Assembly (NCBI RefSeq): GCF_032062175.1 | Contig: NZ_DAMBQK010000007.1 | Span: 62,001-126,000, forward strand | DNA length: 64,000 bases | DNA from: Atlantibacter sp032062175 | Lineage (GTDB): Bacteria; Pseudomonadota; Gammaproteobacteria; Enterobacterales; Enterobacteriaceae | Reading direction: 5' to 3' | Shown here: piece after piece, positions 8,753-17,202 of the stretch | Layout: each line of letters opens with the position of its first letter | Numbering within the stretch: the stretch's first letter is position 1 | Notes under the pieces: generated by a model | What the model was told of the DNA's origin: nothing | Databases searched by the model: none | Seen by the model: the letters and a program-made list of their open reading frames with translations, nothing else | Program-made: the position numbers and the translations under genes

Positions 8753-9274
8753 TTAGCGCGCCGTCTGCCGCCCACCTCGCTTTGCCCCCAGCCATTCCTG
8801 CACTTCCACCACATAGCTTTCTGGCGCTTTCTTTAGCATTCTGCGAGTTAAATCGAGAATGGTGTGCTGACTTAACGCGTCGTACATACGTGCCTGTGCG
8901 TTTTCCATCACTACTCTTACGCTACAGGGACTATCGCAAGCCCAGTCAGGTAACGTATCACCGAATATCGCCATTCGTTGGCGAACTTCACGGCATTCAA
9001 ACAGCGGCTTGTTGTCATCAATTGCCAGGACAACATCCAGCATGGTGATGGTTTCCGGCGCACGCGCCAAGCGATATCCGCCGCCGCGTCCTTCAAGGCT
9101 TTCAATCAACCTGGCTTTCGCCAGTCGAGTGAATACCTTTCCCAGATAGTCGTATGGAATACCATGTAAATCAGCGATTTCCCGAACGCTCATATCCTGT
9201 GCATTGCCCTTAGCATCCACCATACACATCAGGCCATGGATGCCGTATTCCACACCAGAACTGAAAAAACTCAC
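8753..9274 (-). CDS. Rrf2-family transcriptional regulator with three cysteines
   Basis: This 173-residue DNA-binding protein starts with the Rrf2 winged helix (SSGVEYGIHGLMCMV, then SVREIADLHGIPYDYLGKVFTRLAKARLIES and RGGGYRLAR, about residues 5-75). Cysteines at about 94, 113 and 117 (FEC and WACDSPC) fall where IscR, NsrR and RsrR hold Fe-S clusters, although the CX18CX3C spacing is not the IscR spacing. It is probably a redox, iron or nitric oxide sensor. It is divergent from a flavin oxidoreductase gene, with operator-like palindromes in the shared 185-base region. This pair occupies the site of gntT in E. coli. Confidence 0.88.
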   Translation of the reverse strand: MSFFSSGVEYGIHGLMCMVDAKGNAQDMSVREIADLHGIPYDYLGKVFTRLAKARLIESLEGRGGGYRLARAPETITMLDVVLAIDDNKPLFECREVRQRMAIFGDTLPDWACDSPCSVRVVMENAQARMYDALSQHTILDLTRRMLKKAPESYVVEVQEWLGAKRGGRQTAR

Positions 9275-9304
9275 CAGGTAACTCCGATTACATTAGTCCG
9301 AGGA

Positions 9305-9321
9305 GTTCAATAGCATTGAAC
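9305..9321. promoter_or_regulatory. 17-bp palindrome upstream of the rrf2 gene
   Basis: GTTCAAT and ATTGAAC form a perfect 7-bp inverted repeat around AGC. It lies 30 bases before the regulator start codon. It is a candidate operator for autoregulation, but its sequence is not that of the IscR-like site on the other side of the region. Confidence 0.5.
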
Positions 9322-9396
9322 ATAATAAAAGCATTGATACCGATTATCCCAGTAAATTTCTGAAGATGATATTTCCTTGATGAAAATTTTTTTGGA

Positions 9397-9426
9397 TTTG
9401 ATTTAGATACTAAGACTGATATAGTC
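9397..9426 (+). promoter_or_regulatory. predicted promoter and IscR-type operator of the oxidoreductase
   Basis: TTTGAT (9397-9402) and TATAGT (9420-9425) with 17-base spacing look like a sigma-70 promoter. The imperfect palindrome GACT-GATAT-AGTC (9414-9426) overlaps the -10 element and fits the core of the IscR type 1 consensus (GACT-RWWWY-AGTC). A bound Rrf2 protein would block polymerase. Regulation by the divergent Rrf2 protein is inferred. Confidence 0.55.
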
Positions 9427-9459
9427 GCAGTTAAGCAATCGAGCACATTGAGGATATAA

Positions 9460-10662
9460 ATGAGTCGTCAAATTTTGGTAATTGGCTGTGGTTTTGCCGG
9501 GATGTGGGCCGCATTAAGCGCGGCGCGCCAGGTTGAATTACAACAGGGGCAGGACGTCAGCGTCACGGTGTTAGCGCCGCAACCCGCGTTGCGCGTGCGT
9601 CCGCGCTTTTATGAAGAACATCCGGCTGACTGCTCTGCGCCGCTGGATGCCTTATTCTCGGCGACCGGGGTTAACTTTTTGCGTGGTAACGCCACCCGCG
9701 TGGATGCGGCGGCCCGTGAAGTGCATTACCTGAAGGATTCCGGCGAAAGCTGCGTCGTAAGCTATGACAAACTCGTGCTGGCGAGCGGCAGCCAGTTGAA
9801 TCGCAATAACATTTCTGGCGCAGATGCGTTTGCTTTCGACATCGATCAGGCTGAAAGTGCGGAGAAATTCAATGCCCACCTGCGCTCGCTGGCAGCGGTG
9901 CCTGCATCGGCAGCACGTAATACCGTTGTGGTGTGCGGCGGCGGATTAACGGGGATTGAGCTGGCGATGGAATTGCCGGCCCGCCTGGCGAAAATCTTTA
10001 CCGATGGCGCAACGCCCAGGGTGATGGTGATTGAGCGCGCCGCACAGATCGGCGGTCATTTCGGACAGGAACTGCGCGATGTGATCGCCCAGGCGTCGAA
10101 TGAGCTTAACGTCGAATGGCGTCTCAATAGCAGCATAGAAACCATCCAGCAGAACGGTGTGACACTTACTGACGGGACGTTTATTGAATCACACTCTGTC
10201 GTACTGACCGCTGGCGTGAGTGCCAGCCCGCTCACGCTTCAGATTGAAGCACCGCGTGATAATCGCGGTCGCCTGCACGTTGACGCGAATCTTCAGGTTA
10301 TCGGCCAGCCGGATATTTTCGCCACCGGCGATGTGGCGTATGCCGCCTGCGATAACGAAGGCCATCACGCGTTTATGACCTGCCAGCACGCCATTCCGCT
10401 GGGTAAATACGCCGGGAATAATGCGGCGGCGGCGTTGCTGAATGCCGAGCCGTTGGCGTATCAGCAGCCGTTTTACGTGACCTGCGTGGATCTTGGACCG
10501 TGGGGTGCGGTGTATACCGAAACGTGGGCGCAGGAGGTTAAAATGGTGAAAGAGGAAGCGAAAAAGCTGAAAACGGCGATCACCAATGAGTTGATTTATC
10601 CGCCTGTTGCCGATAAAGAAAAAGCGTTTACCCTCGCGGATCCGCTGGCACCGTTTGTTTAA
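9460..10662 (+). CDS. NADH dehydrogenase-like FAD/NAD(P) oxidoreductase
   Basis: This 400-residue flavoprotein has two dinucleotide-binding folds. The FAD site is at the N-terminus (ILVIGCGFAGMWAA), LVLASGS is near residue 107, the NAD(P) site is VVVCGGGLTGIELAME near 158, and the second FAD motif is DIFATGDVAYA near 285. It resembles type II NADH:quinone oxidoreductases and AIF-like enzymes. I see no hydrophobic C-terminal anchor, so membrane attachment and quinone use are uncertain. GAGGATATAA precedes the ATG. It is divergent from the Rrf2 regulator and likely controlled by it. The target electron acceptor is unknown. Confidence 0.85.
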   Translation: MSRQILVIGCGFAGMWAALSAARQVELQQGQDVSVTVLAPQPALRVRPRFYEEHPADCSAPLDALFSATGVNFLRGNATRVDAAAREVHYLKDSGESCVVSYDKLVLASGSQLNRNNISGADAFAFDIDQAESAEKFNAHLRSLAAVPASAARNTVVVCGGGLTGIELAMELPARLAKIFTDGATPRVMVIERAAQIGGHFGQELRDVIAQASNELNVEWRLNSSIETIQQNGVTLTDGTFIESHSVVLTAGVSASPLTLQIEAPRDNRGRLHVDANLQVIGQPDIFATGDVAYAACDNEGHHAFMTCQHAIPLGKYAGNNAAAALLNAEPLAYQQPFYVTCVDLGPWGAVYTETWAQEVKMVKEEAKKLKTAITNELIYPPVADKEKAFTLADPLAPFV

Positions 10663-10668
10663 ACCAGT

Positions 10669-10691
10669 AAAGGCGCTGAATCAGCGCCTTT
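10669..10691 (+). repeat. left copy of a 23-bp target duplication, also a terminator hairpin
   Basis: This 23-base sequence (AAAGGCGCTGA, A, TCAGCGCCTTT) is a near-complete inverted repeat. An identical copy lies at 12165-12187 across the insertion element. It follows the oxidoreductase stop by 6 bases. The original T-tract was separated from this copy by the insertion and stays with the right copy. Confidence 0.9.
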
Positions 10692-12164
10692 CAGACTGCT
10701 GACGAACCCCATGTTTTACGTGGGGTTCTTCTTTTGTAGCGACCTCAGGTCGCGATCGCGATATTTTTCCGTTACCACTCTGTGATGTGTTTCTGCCGGC
10801 TTACCGGCCTGCTGAGCCTTCCTGCCAGCCCTTTCACTACCTGTAACAGCCAGTAAAACAGCGCCAGCAGCGCCATCTTCTTCATATTCTGCGCTGTCGC
10901 CGCAAGCAGGCACTGCATCTGCACCTTCATCAGATCCCGGAACCGCGCATACCGGTGACCATGATGCTGTTTCGCATCCGCGAAGCTGCGCTCCACCGTC
11001 TCCTTTCGCCGCGCATACACCTTTTTGCCCCATTTCGTCAGTCGCAGCGCGTTGGCCTTCTCCTTCGCCTCTTCCCAGACGTGCCGCGTTATCGTCTTCT
11101 GCATCTGTCGGTTTGTTGTGCATTTCGCCCGCGCCGGACACACATACACATCCTTCTGTGGGTCGTACCTGAAGTGCTTTTTCTGGTAATCATTCTGGCC
11201 CTGATTCGGCCTCCGGTAACCCGGTACCAGCGCGATGCCCGTCTCCTGCGTCAGATGGCACACCGCCGCCGTGAAGTAGCCTGCATCCACGCCCGCCGCC
11301 ACCGTCTCCAGCCCGAACCGTTCCGTCTGGCGTTTCAGCCGCGCGATGCGTGTCCATGATGATGCCATGTTTCCCGTCCACCGTGCGGTGGTCCAGCCAG
11401 AAGAACCCCTTCGGCTTGCCTTCCCGGTGCATGAACCTGCTTTCCGGGTCGGTGGTGCTCACTTTGGTGTTCTTAACGGCGGCTGCGCTTTCTGGCGTCT
11501 TTTTTACACCGGGCAGCGGCTTTTTTGCGTGCTGCTTCCTGTCGGCCTCCACCGCTGCATTGAGTTGCTCCAGGTATTCGCTGACGCCCTCCGGGCGCAG
11601 TTCATTCACCGCCTTGCGCGGGCTGGCATCTGCCTTCAGATGGGTGCTGTCGGTATAAAGCACCCGGCCATTCGCCATGCCCTGACCCAGCGCCTGCCCC
11701 ACGATATGGTCAAAAATTTGCTGGAACACATCGCTGTCGTTAAAGCGGCGGATGCGGTTCTGGCTGAGGGTGGAGGCATCCGGCACTTTCTCCGTCAGGC
11801 CCATACGCAGGAACCAGCGGTAGGCCACGTTGACCTGAATTTCTTTAACCAGACGGCGCTCAGAGGGGACGCCGAAGAGATAACCCAGCAGCATCATCTT
11901 AATCAGACGCACCGGGTCGATAGCGGGCCTGCCGTTGTCAGGGCAGTAGAGGTGCGCGACCGCATCGCGGATAAATTCAAAGTCGATGGTGGCGTCGATT
12001 TTACGCACCAGATGGTCTTCGGGGACGAGTTCGTCGAGGGTGATGGTTTCAAACTGGTACTGCTGCGGGGAAGGTTCTCTGAGCATGGCGGTCAGTCCGT
12101 TTTTTGCACTGACCTTATTAGATCAAAGTCCTGACTTTACGGCCAGGACTTTGTCAGCACTCTG
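10692..12164 (-). mobile_element. IS1182-family insertion element, defective
   Basis: The element is bounded by 15-base imperfect inverted repeats: CAGACTGCTGACGAA at 10692-10706 and, reading inward from the right, CAGAGTGCTGACAAA at 12164-12150 (13 of 15 match). It is directly flanked by identical 23-base direct repeats (10669-10691, 12165-12187). Inside lies one frame-disrupted transposase gene on the minus strand. Subterminal hairpins are present at both ends (10704-10728 left; AAAGTCCTG/CAGGACTTT at 12124-12151 right). Size is about 1.47 kb. It interrupts the space between the oxidoreductase and malQ without breaking a gene. Confidence 0.9.
10772..12086 (-). pseudogene. IS1182-family transposase, frameshifted with internal deletions
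   Basis: The N-terminal part reads in one frame from 12086 (MLREPSPQQYQFETITLDELVPEDH, then LIKMMLLGYLFGVPSERRL, VLYTDSTHLKADA, and FFWLDHRTVDGKHGIIMDTH). The C-terminal part continues in another frame (LKRQTERFGLETVAAGVDAGYFTAAVC, VYARRKETVERSFADAKQHHGHRYAR, AAAQNMKKMALL). The switch lies near 11345-11360. Compared with the family as I remember it, the TPGNVHDS-type stretch after MDTH is missing. The cysteine-containing linker after DVYVCP also looks shortened. The lost segments and frame change predict no active transposase. The C-terminal frame has its own start codons but lacks the first catalytic Asp. Confidence 0.87.
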
Positions 12165-12190
12165 AAAGGCGCTGAATCAGCGCCTTTTTT
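12165..12190. terminator. right copy of the 23-bp duplication with intact T-tract
   Basis: The same hairpin as 10669-10691 is here followed by four more T residues. It probably terminated the oxidoreductase transcript before the element inserted, and still serves as malQ terminator on the minus strand, where malQ ends at 12196. Confidence 0.85.
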
Positions 12191-12195
12191 CTGGG

Positions 12196-14298
12196 TTATT
12201 TCTTTAACGCACGCTTGCGCGAAGCCGCGCGGCGTCGCTTATCCAGATCCTTGATCAGCGTGTTGACGCCTTCGTCGGCGAACATTTTCTCAAGGGGCGC
12301 GGATAATTTACGCCGCCAGTTTTTGTACTGATAGCTGGTGCCAGGAATATTCACCGGGTCCGCCATATCCAGCCAGTCTTCCGGCTGTAAGCCCAGCAGG
12401 GCGCAGTGCGTATCGGCGATATAACGCTGCATGGCCCGGTTGAGCAGCGGCGTCATTTTCATCCCTCTCGCTTTACGCCCCACGCTTTTCGGCAGGCAGT
12501 TGTACTGATGCAGCGCGTCCAGTAGCCCCTGTTTGGCGCGTTCGCGATCTTCATACAACCCGCGCAGCACGATTTCATCCGGGTACAGGCCCAGCGTTTT
12601 TCCGAGGGTTAAATCGCCGCTTTCCCAGTAGCCGCGCAGAGTCGGTAAGTCGTGGGTGGTCGCCACCGCCATCGCCTGCTCAGGCCAGGCCTGCGGTGCG
12701 CGATAGTGCTTGCGGGAGTCGTTTTCGAAATAGAGCACTTTGTAGGAGTAGACGCCGTTCTGGCGCAGTTTGCCGACGATTTCCACCGGCACGGTGCCCA
12801 AATCCTCGCCAATCACCATGCACTGGTGGCGCTCGCTTTCCAGCGCCAGGATCGCCAGTAAATCATCCACCGGATAATGCACATAAGCGCCCTGATCCGC
12901 GGTCTCGCCGTAAGGGATCCACCACAACCGCAGCATCGACATCACGTGGTCGATACGCAACGCGCCGCAGTGGGTCATATTGGCACGCAATAGCTGGATA
13001 AACGGCTCATAGCCGCGTGCGGTCATCACGTGCGGGTCCATCGGCGGCAAGCCCCAGTTTTGACCGAGCGGCCCGAGGATATCCGGCGGTGCGCCGACCG
13101 ATGCTTTCAGGCAGTACAGCTCCCGGTCACACCAGGTTTCCGCGCCGCCTTCCGCTACGCCTACCGCCAGATCGCGATACAGGCCGACCGGCATGCCGTG
13201 TAACTGGCTGGTTTCCCAGCATTCAGCGAACTGTTTCCAGGCCAGCCATTGCAGCCACAGGTAAAAGTTAACCTGGTCCGCATTCTCCTTGCAGAAGGCT
13301 TTCACCTGCGGGCTGTCGATGGACTGATATCCCTCGGGCCAGACAGGCCAGCCCCAGCGCAGTTCATCTTCTTTTACCTGTTCCGCGTGCAGCGCGTCGA
13401 ACGCAGCCTGCCAGTAAAGGCTTTCGCCTTCGCTGTCGACAAAATCACGGAAGCCGCGAACCTGTTCGTCATCTTCGCCGCGCAGCGAAAATTGCTTCCA
13501 GGCCAGACGCAGGCCCGCCATTTTCAAGGCTGTGACCGCAGAATAGTCGACCCATTGCGCATCCCGAGCCGCTTTCAGGGATTGCTGAGTGGTGGGCATT
13601 TCCCACCAGCTGCGCGCCTCTTCGCTTTGCTGGAAATCGTCGATAGCGTTCACGTCGATATAAATCACGTTCATCCAGCGGCGCGACGATGGGCTATAAG
13701 GGCTGGCGCTTTCCGGATTCGCGGGATAGAGCGCGTGGATCGGGTTCAGGCCGATAAAGCTGCCGCCCCGTTGCGCCACGGACACCAGCATCCGCTTCAG
13801 ATCGCCGAAATCGCCAATCCCCCAGTTAGTGCGCGAGCGCAGGGTATAAAGCTGAACGCAGGCGCCCCAGATTTTTTCGCCTTTAACGATGGTTTCCGGT
13901 TCAAAGCAGCGTTTTGGCGCGACGATCAACCGGCATTCCCACTGTTGGGATTTCTGTTTCAGCGTCAGGGTGTGGTAACCCCGAGGCAATTTGGCGGGAA
14001 GCCGCAGGCTGTCGCCGCCTGCCGCGCTCCCCGTATGCTGCTTGCCCGCTTCGGTGGTCAACAGCCATTCAAATTCGCCTTTGCCTTCAAGGGCAATCGC
14101 CATGCGGGTACTTGAACGCAGCACCTTTACGCCGGGGATCGGCGCCGCAGCCGGTTTTTTAACCGCATGAGTGCGGTTCATTGCTTCCAGCAGGCGGCGC
14201 TTGGTTTCTGTACCAATCGCCTGAGCTTTGCCGTGAGCATTAATGTAATTAGCGCTAATACCCGCCTCGAGGGCGGCATTATTCAGGCGTTTATCCAT
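12196..14298 (-). CDS. malQ: MalQ, 4-alpha-glucanotransferase (amylomaltase)
   Basis: This 700-residue cytoplasmic GH77 enzyme transfers maltodextrin segments and releases glucose, letting the cell use maltose and short maltodextrins. Catalytic motifs are visible in order: LRIDHVMSMLRLWWIP (nucleophile Asp), VIGEDLGTVP (acid/base Glu) and TTHDLPTLRGYW (stabilising Asp). The N-terminal about 140 residues form the extra domain seen in enterobacterial MalQ. It is close in length to E. coli MalQ (694). The gene follows malP by 9 bases, so the two form the MalT-activated malPQ operon. The basic tail (KRRRAASRKRALKK) is somewhat longer than I recall for E. coli. Confidence 0.97.
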   Translation of the reverse strand: MDKRLNNAALEAGISANYINAHGKAQAIGTETKRRLLEAMNRTHAVKKPAAAPIPGVKVLRSSTRMAIALEGKGEFEWLLTTEAGKQHTGSAAGGDSLRLPAKLPRGYHTLTLKQKSQQWECRLIVAPKRCFEPETIVKGEKIWGACVQLYTLRSRTNWGIGDFGDLKRMLVSVAQRGGSFIGLNPIHALYPANPESASPYSPSSRRWMNVIYIDVNAIDDFQQSEEARSWWEMPTTQQSLKAARDAQWVDYSAVTALKMAGLRLAWKQFSLRGEDDEQVRGFRDFVDSEGESLYWQAAFDALHAEQVKEDELRWGWPVWPEGYQSIDSPQVKAFCKENADQVNFYLWLQWLAWKQFAECWETSQLHGMPVGLYRDLAVGVAEGGAETWCDRELYCLKASVGAPPDILGPLGQNWGLPPMDPHVMTARGYEPFIQLLRANMTHCGALRIDHVMSMLRLWWIPYGETADQGAYVHYPVDDLLAILALESERHQCMVIGEDLGTVPVEIVGKLRQNGVYSYKVLYFENDSRKHYRAPQAWPEQAMAVATTHDLPTLRGYWESGDLTLGKTLGLYPDEIVLRGLYEDRERAKQGLLDALHQYNCLPKSVGRKARGMKMTPLLNRAMQRYIADTHCALLGLQPEDWLDMADPVNIPGTSYQYKNWRRKLSAPLEKMFADEGVNTLIKDLDKRRRAASRKRALKK

Positions 14299-14307
14299 GG
14301 CATATCC

Positions 14308-16710
14308 TTAACGTTTGGCCTGCCAAATACGGGTCTGGTAGTCGCGAATTGAGCGGTCAGAGCTGAACATGCCGCAACGCGCGGTATTCAGGATAGCAGC
14401 TCGCGTCCAGGCTTCCTGGTCGCGGTACAGTAAATCCGCCTGTTTTTGCGCCGCCACGTAGGAGGCGAAGTCGGCCATCAACAAATACGGGTCGCCGCCC
14501 GCTTTGCCGATGCTTTGCAGCATGGGATCGAAAGCGTGCTTGTCGCCATCGGCGTAAACACCCTTCTCCAGCTCTTTCAGCACACCATCCAGCAGTTTAT
14601 CTTTCTTGCGCCATTTCACCGGGTCGTAGCCTTTGGCTTTCAGCACTTTGACTTCGTCAACCGTCAGGCCAAAGATGAAGATGTTCTCTACGCCCACTTT
14701 CTCGGCGATTTCGACGTTCGCGCCGTCCAGGGTGCCGACGGTCAGCGCGCCGTTGAGCGCCAGCTTCATATTGCCGGTGCCGGAAGCTTCTTTACCGGCA
14801 GTAGAAATTTGCTCAGAAATATCCGCCGCCGGGATCATTTTCTCCGCCGCCGAGACGCAGTAATCCGGCAGGAACACCACTTTCAGTTTGTCGCCTACCA
14901 GCGGATCGTTGTTGATCGCATCGGCCACTTTGTTGATCGCGTAGATGATGTTCTTGGCGAGGTAATATCCCGGCGCGGCTTTCGCCCCAAACAGGAACAC
15001 GCGCGGTACGCGGTCGGCTTGGGGGTTTTCACGGATCGCTTTGTACATCGCCAGAATCTGCAACAGGTTCAGGTGCTGGCGCTTATATTCGTGCAGGCGT
15101 TTGATCTGGATATCGAACAGGGCTTCCGGGTTAATTTCAATGCCGGTGCGCGCTTTCACGAAAGCAGCCAGCTTAACCTTGTTGCGCTGTTTGATGGCGC
15201 GGTATTCCTGACGGAAATCGGCGTCATCGGCATATTTTTCCAGATCCGCCAGCGCGTCTAAATCATTTACCCACTCTTTGTTCAGCGTCTTGTCGATAAG
15301 CGCCGCCAGTTCCGGATTGCACTGCTTGATCCAGCGACGCGGCGTAATGCCGTTAGTCACGTTGTGGAATTTGGTCGGCCACAGCTGGTGATATTCCGGG
15401 AACAGATCTTTCACGACCAGGTCCGAGTGCAGCGCCGCCACGCCGTTGACGGCGAAGCCGCTGACTACGCACAGGTTCGCCATGCGTACCTGTTTGTCAT
15501 ACACCACCGCCAGTTTGGCCCAAACCGCCTCGTCGCCCGGCCAGGTCTTGTCTACCAGCACGTTGAAGCGCGCGTTAATCTCTTTAATGATTTGCATATG
15601 GCGCGGCAGCAGCGTGCGGATCAGCCGCTCGTCCCAGCACTCCAGCGCCTCAGGCATCAGGGTATGGTTGGTGTAGGCAAAGGTTTTACTGGTGATCGCC
15701 CAGGCCTCGTCCCAGCTCATCTGGTGCTCGTCGATCAGCACGCGCAGCAGTTCAGGAATGGCGATGGTCGGGTGGGTGTCGTTAAGCTGAATCACTTCAT
15801 AATCCGGCAGTTCGTTAAGCGAACGGCCCAGGTAGTGATGGCGGCGCAGAATATCGGCAATCGAGCAGGCACACTGGAAATACTGCTGCATCAAACGCAG
15901 TTTTTTACCGGCCTGATGGTTGTCGTTCGGATAGAGCACTTTGGTGAGCTTATCCGCATCAATGCCCTGCTGTTCGGCGCGCAGGAAGTCGCCGTCGTTG
16001 AATTTGGTGAGGTTAAACGGATGCGCGTGAGTGGCCTGCCATAAGCGCAGCGGCTGCGCCACGCCGTTCTGGTAACCCAGCACCGGCAAATCCCAGGCCT
16101 GGCCGGTGATGGTAAAGCCCGGTTCCCAGACCTGCTGGCTACCGTTTTTCACCAGTTTGCCGCCAATGCCTACCTGCACATCCAGCGCGTCGTTGTGGCT
16201 GAACCACGGATAGCTTTCGCGATGCCAGTTATCCGGCGCTTCCCTCTGCTTGCCGTCTTCGAACGACTGGCGGAACAGGCCGTACTGATAGTTCAGGCCA
16301 TAGCCGGTGGCCGCCTGGCCGACCGTCGCCATAGAATCCAGGAAGCAGGCCGCGAGACGCCCCAGACCGCCGTTGCCCAGCGCCGGGTCAGTTTCCGCTT
16401 CCAGCAGATCGGTAAGATTGACGTTATGGCTGCTCAACGCGTCGCTTACCGCCTGGTACCAACCCAGATTGAGCAGGTTGTTACCGGTGAGGCGGCCAAT
16501 CAGGAATTCCATCGAGATGTAGTTAACATGGCGCTGGTTTGCCTCAGGCTGAACCATCGGCTGCGCGCGCAGCATTTCCGCCAGCGCGGCGCTGACCGCA
16601 TGCCACCACTGGCGAGGTGTCATCTCGCTGGCGGCAGATAAACCAAAACGTCGCCACTGACGCGTCAGGGCGGCCTCAAATTGGGTGTTGTCAAACGTCG
16701 TCTGTGACAT
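14308..16710 (-). CDS. malP: MalP, maltodextrin phosphorylase
   Basis: This 800-residue cytoplasmic PLP enzyme of family GT35 phosphorolyses maltodextrins to glucose 1-phosphate. The PLP-lysine region EASGTGNMKLALNGALTVGTLDGANVE is intact, as are LGNGGLGRLAACFLDS and HLNDTHP-type motifs. The frame is open upstream to 16842, but MSQTTFDNTQFEAAL at 16710 aligns with the E. coli start. It is the first gene of malPQ and divergent from malT. Putative MalT boxes lie 65-110 bases upstream. It is a paralogue of glgP in this window but lacks the glycogen-phosphorylase N-terminus. Confidence 0.97.
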   Translation of the reverse strand: MSQTTFDNTQFEAALTRQWRRFGLSAASEMTPRQWWHAVSAALAEMLRAQPMVQPEANQRHVNYISMEFLIGRLTGNNLLNLGWYQAVSDALSSHNVNLTDLLEAETDPALGNGGLGRLAACFLDSMATVGQAATGYGLNYQYGLFRQSFEDGKQREAPDNWHRESYPWFSHNDALDVQVGIGGKLVKNGSQQVWEPGFTITGQAWDLPVLGYQNGVAQPLRLWQATHAHPFNLTKFNDGDFLRAEQQGIDADKLTKVLYPNDNHQAGKKLRLMQQYFQCACSIADILRRHHYLGRSLNELPDYEVIQLNDTHPTIAIPELLRVLIDEHQMSWDEAWAITSKTFAYTNHTLMPEALECWDERLIRTLLPRHMQIIKEINARFNVLVDKTWPGDEAVWAKLAVVYDKQVRMANLCVVSGFAVNGVAALHSDLVVKDLFPEYHQLWPTKFHNVTNGITPRRWIKQCNPELAALIDKTLNKEWVNDLDALADLEKYADDADFRQEYRAIKQRNKVKLAAFVKARTGIEINPEALFDIQIKRLHEYKRQHLNLLQILAMYKAIRENPQADRVPRVFLFGAKAAPGYYLAKNIIYAINKVADAINNDPLVGDKLKVVFLPDYCVSAAEKMIPAADISEQISTAGKEASGTGNMKLALNGALTVGTLDGANVEIAEKVGVENIFIFGLTVDEVKVLKAKGYDPVKWRKKDKLLDGVLKELEKGVYADGDKHAFDPMLQSIGKAGGDPYLLMADFASYVAAQKQADLLYRDQEAWTRAAILNTARCGMFSSDRSIRDYQTRIWQAKR

Positions 16711-16775
16711 AGAAACAGGGTCCTGTAAAAAAGTAATGGCATTAGCGCTAGTGTGCCTGGCAGCCACCGCGAATT

Positions 16776-16844
16776 CCTCATCCTGGCGGGGATTAGACAG
16801 GGAGGAGTAGCGGGGAGTAGGCAAAAATGTGATCCCTGACACTC
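16776..16844 (-). promoter_or_regulatory. malP promoter region with MalT-box-like sites and a CRP-like half-site
   Basis: Several copies of a MalT-box-like core (consensus GGGGATGAGG or GGGGAGGAGG) occur: CCTCATCC at 16776-16783 (GGATGAGG on the minus strand), GGGGATTAG near 16788, GGAGGAGTAG at 16801-16810 and GGGGAGTAG at 16812-16820. AAATGTGATCCCTGACACT at 16825-16843 has one good CRP half. Exact box borders need footprinting. The rest of the 492-base malP-malT region holds the malT promoter. Confidence 0.6.
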
Positions 16845-17057
16845 AACACCTTCTCAAATTACTTTTCTGCCGCTTTCTGTAAATCTCAGTATCGATAACA
16901 ATCTGTAAACACCGATGTCTACACAGGCTCATAAGCCATAATGGGAATATTTACATTAGCGATGAGTCCCAAAAAAGCGCGGCACCCGCTCCCCCCCCTT
17001 TACAAGCCGCTCCTCACCTCACCCGAATGTCGTAGCGATCGTTCATAATAGTTATCG

Positions 17058-17079
17058 AAATGTGACTTAGTGCAACTTT
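17058..17079 (+). promoter_or_regulatory. CRP site of malT
   Basis: AAATGTGACTTAGTGCAACT contains a perfect TGTGA half and matches the malT CRP site of E. coli as I remember it (TGTGACACAGTGCAAAT). It lies about 125 bases before the malT start codon. Confidence 0.7.
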
Positions 17080-17202
17080 ACCCGCTATTAAAATCGACAT
17101 AACTTGCAATACTTCATAGGGTGTCCGACCCTACATGCCTGTATTAATTACGAGGCGCAAAATAAATCATTCGGCCTGGATTACACAGTGAAGTGACCAT
17201 CT

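Noticed and set aside
13249..14115. 288-codon frame antisense to malQ
   Set aside because: Same cause; malQ on the minus strand has all catalytic motifs and no ribosome-binding site precedes the antisense frame.
16711..16842. 44-codon N-terminal extension of MalP
   Set aside because: It overlaps the MalT-box-like promoter sites, lacks family similarity and a ribosome-binding site; the start at 16710 aligns with E. coli MalP.
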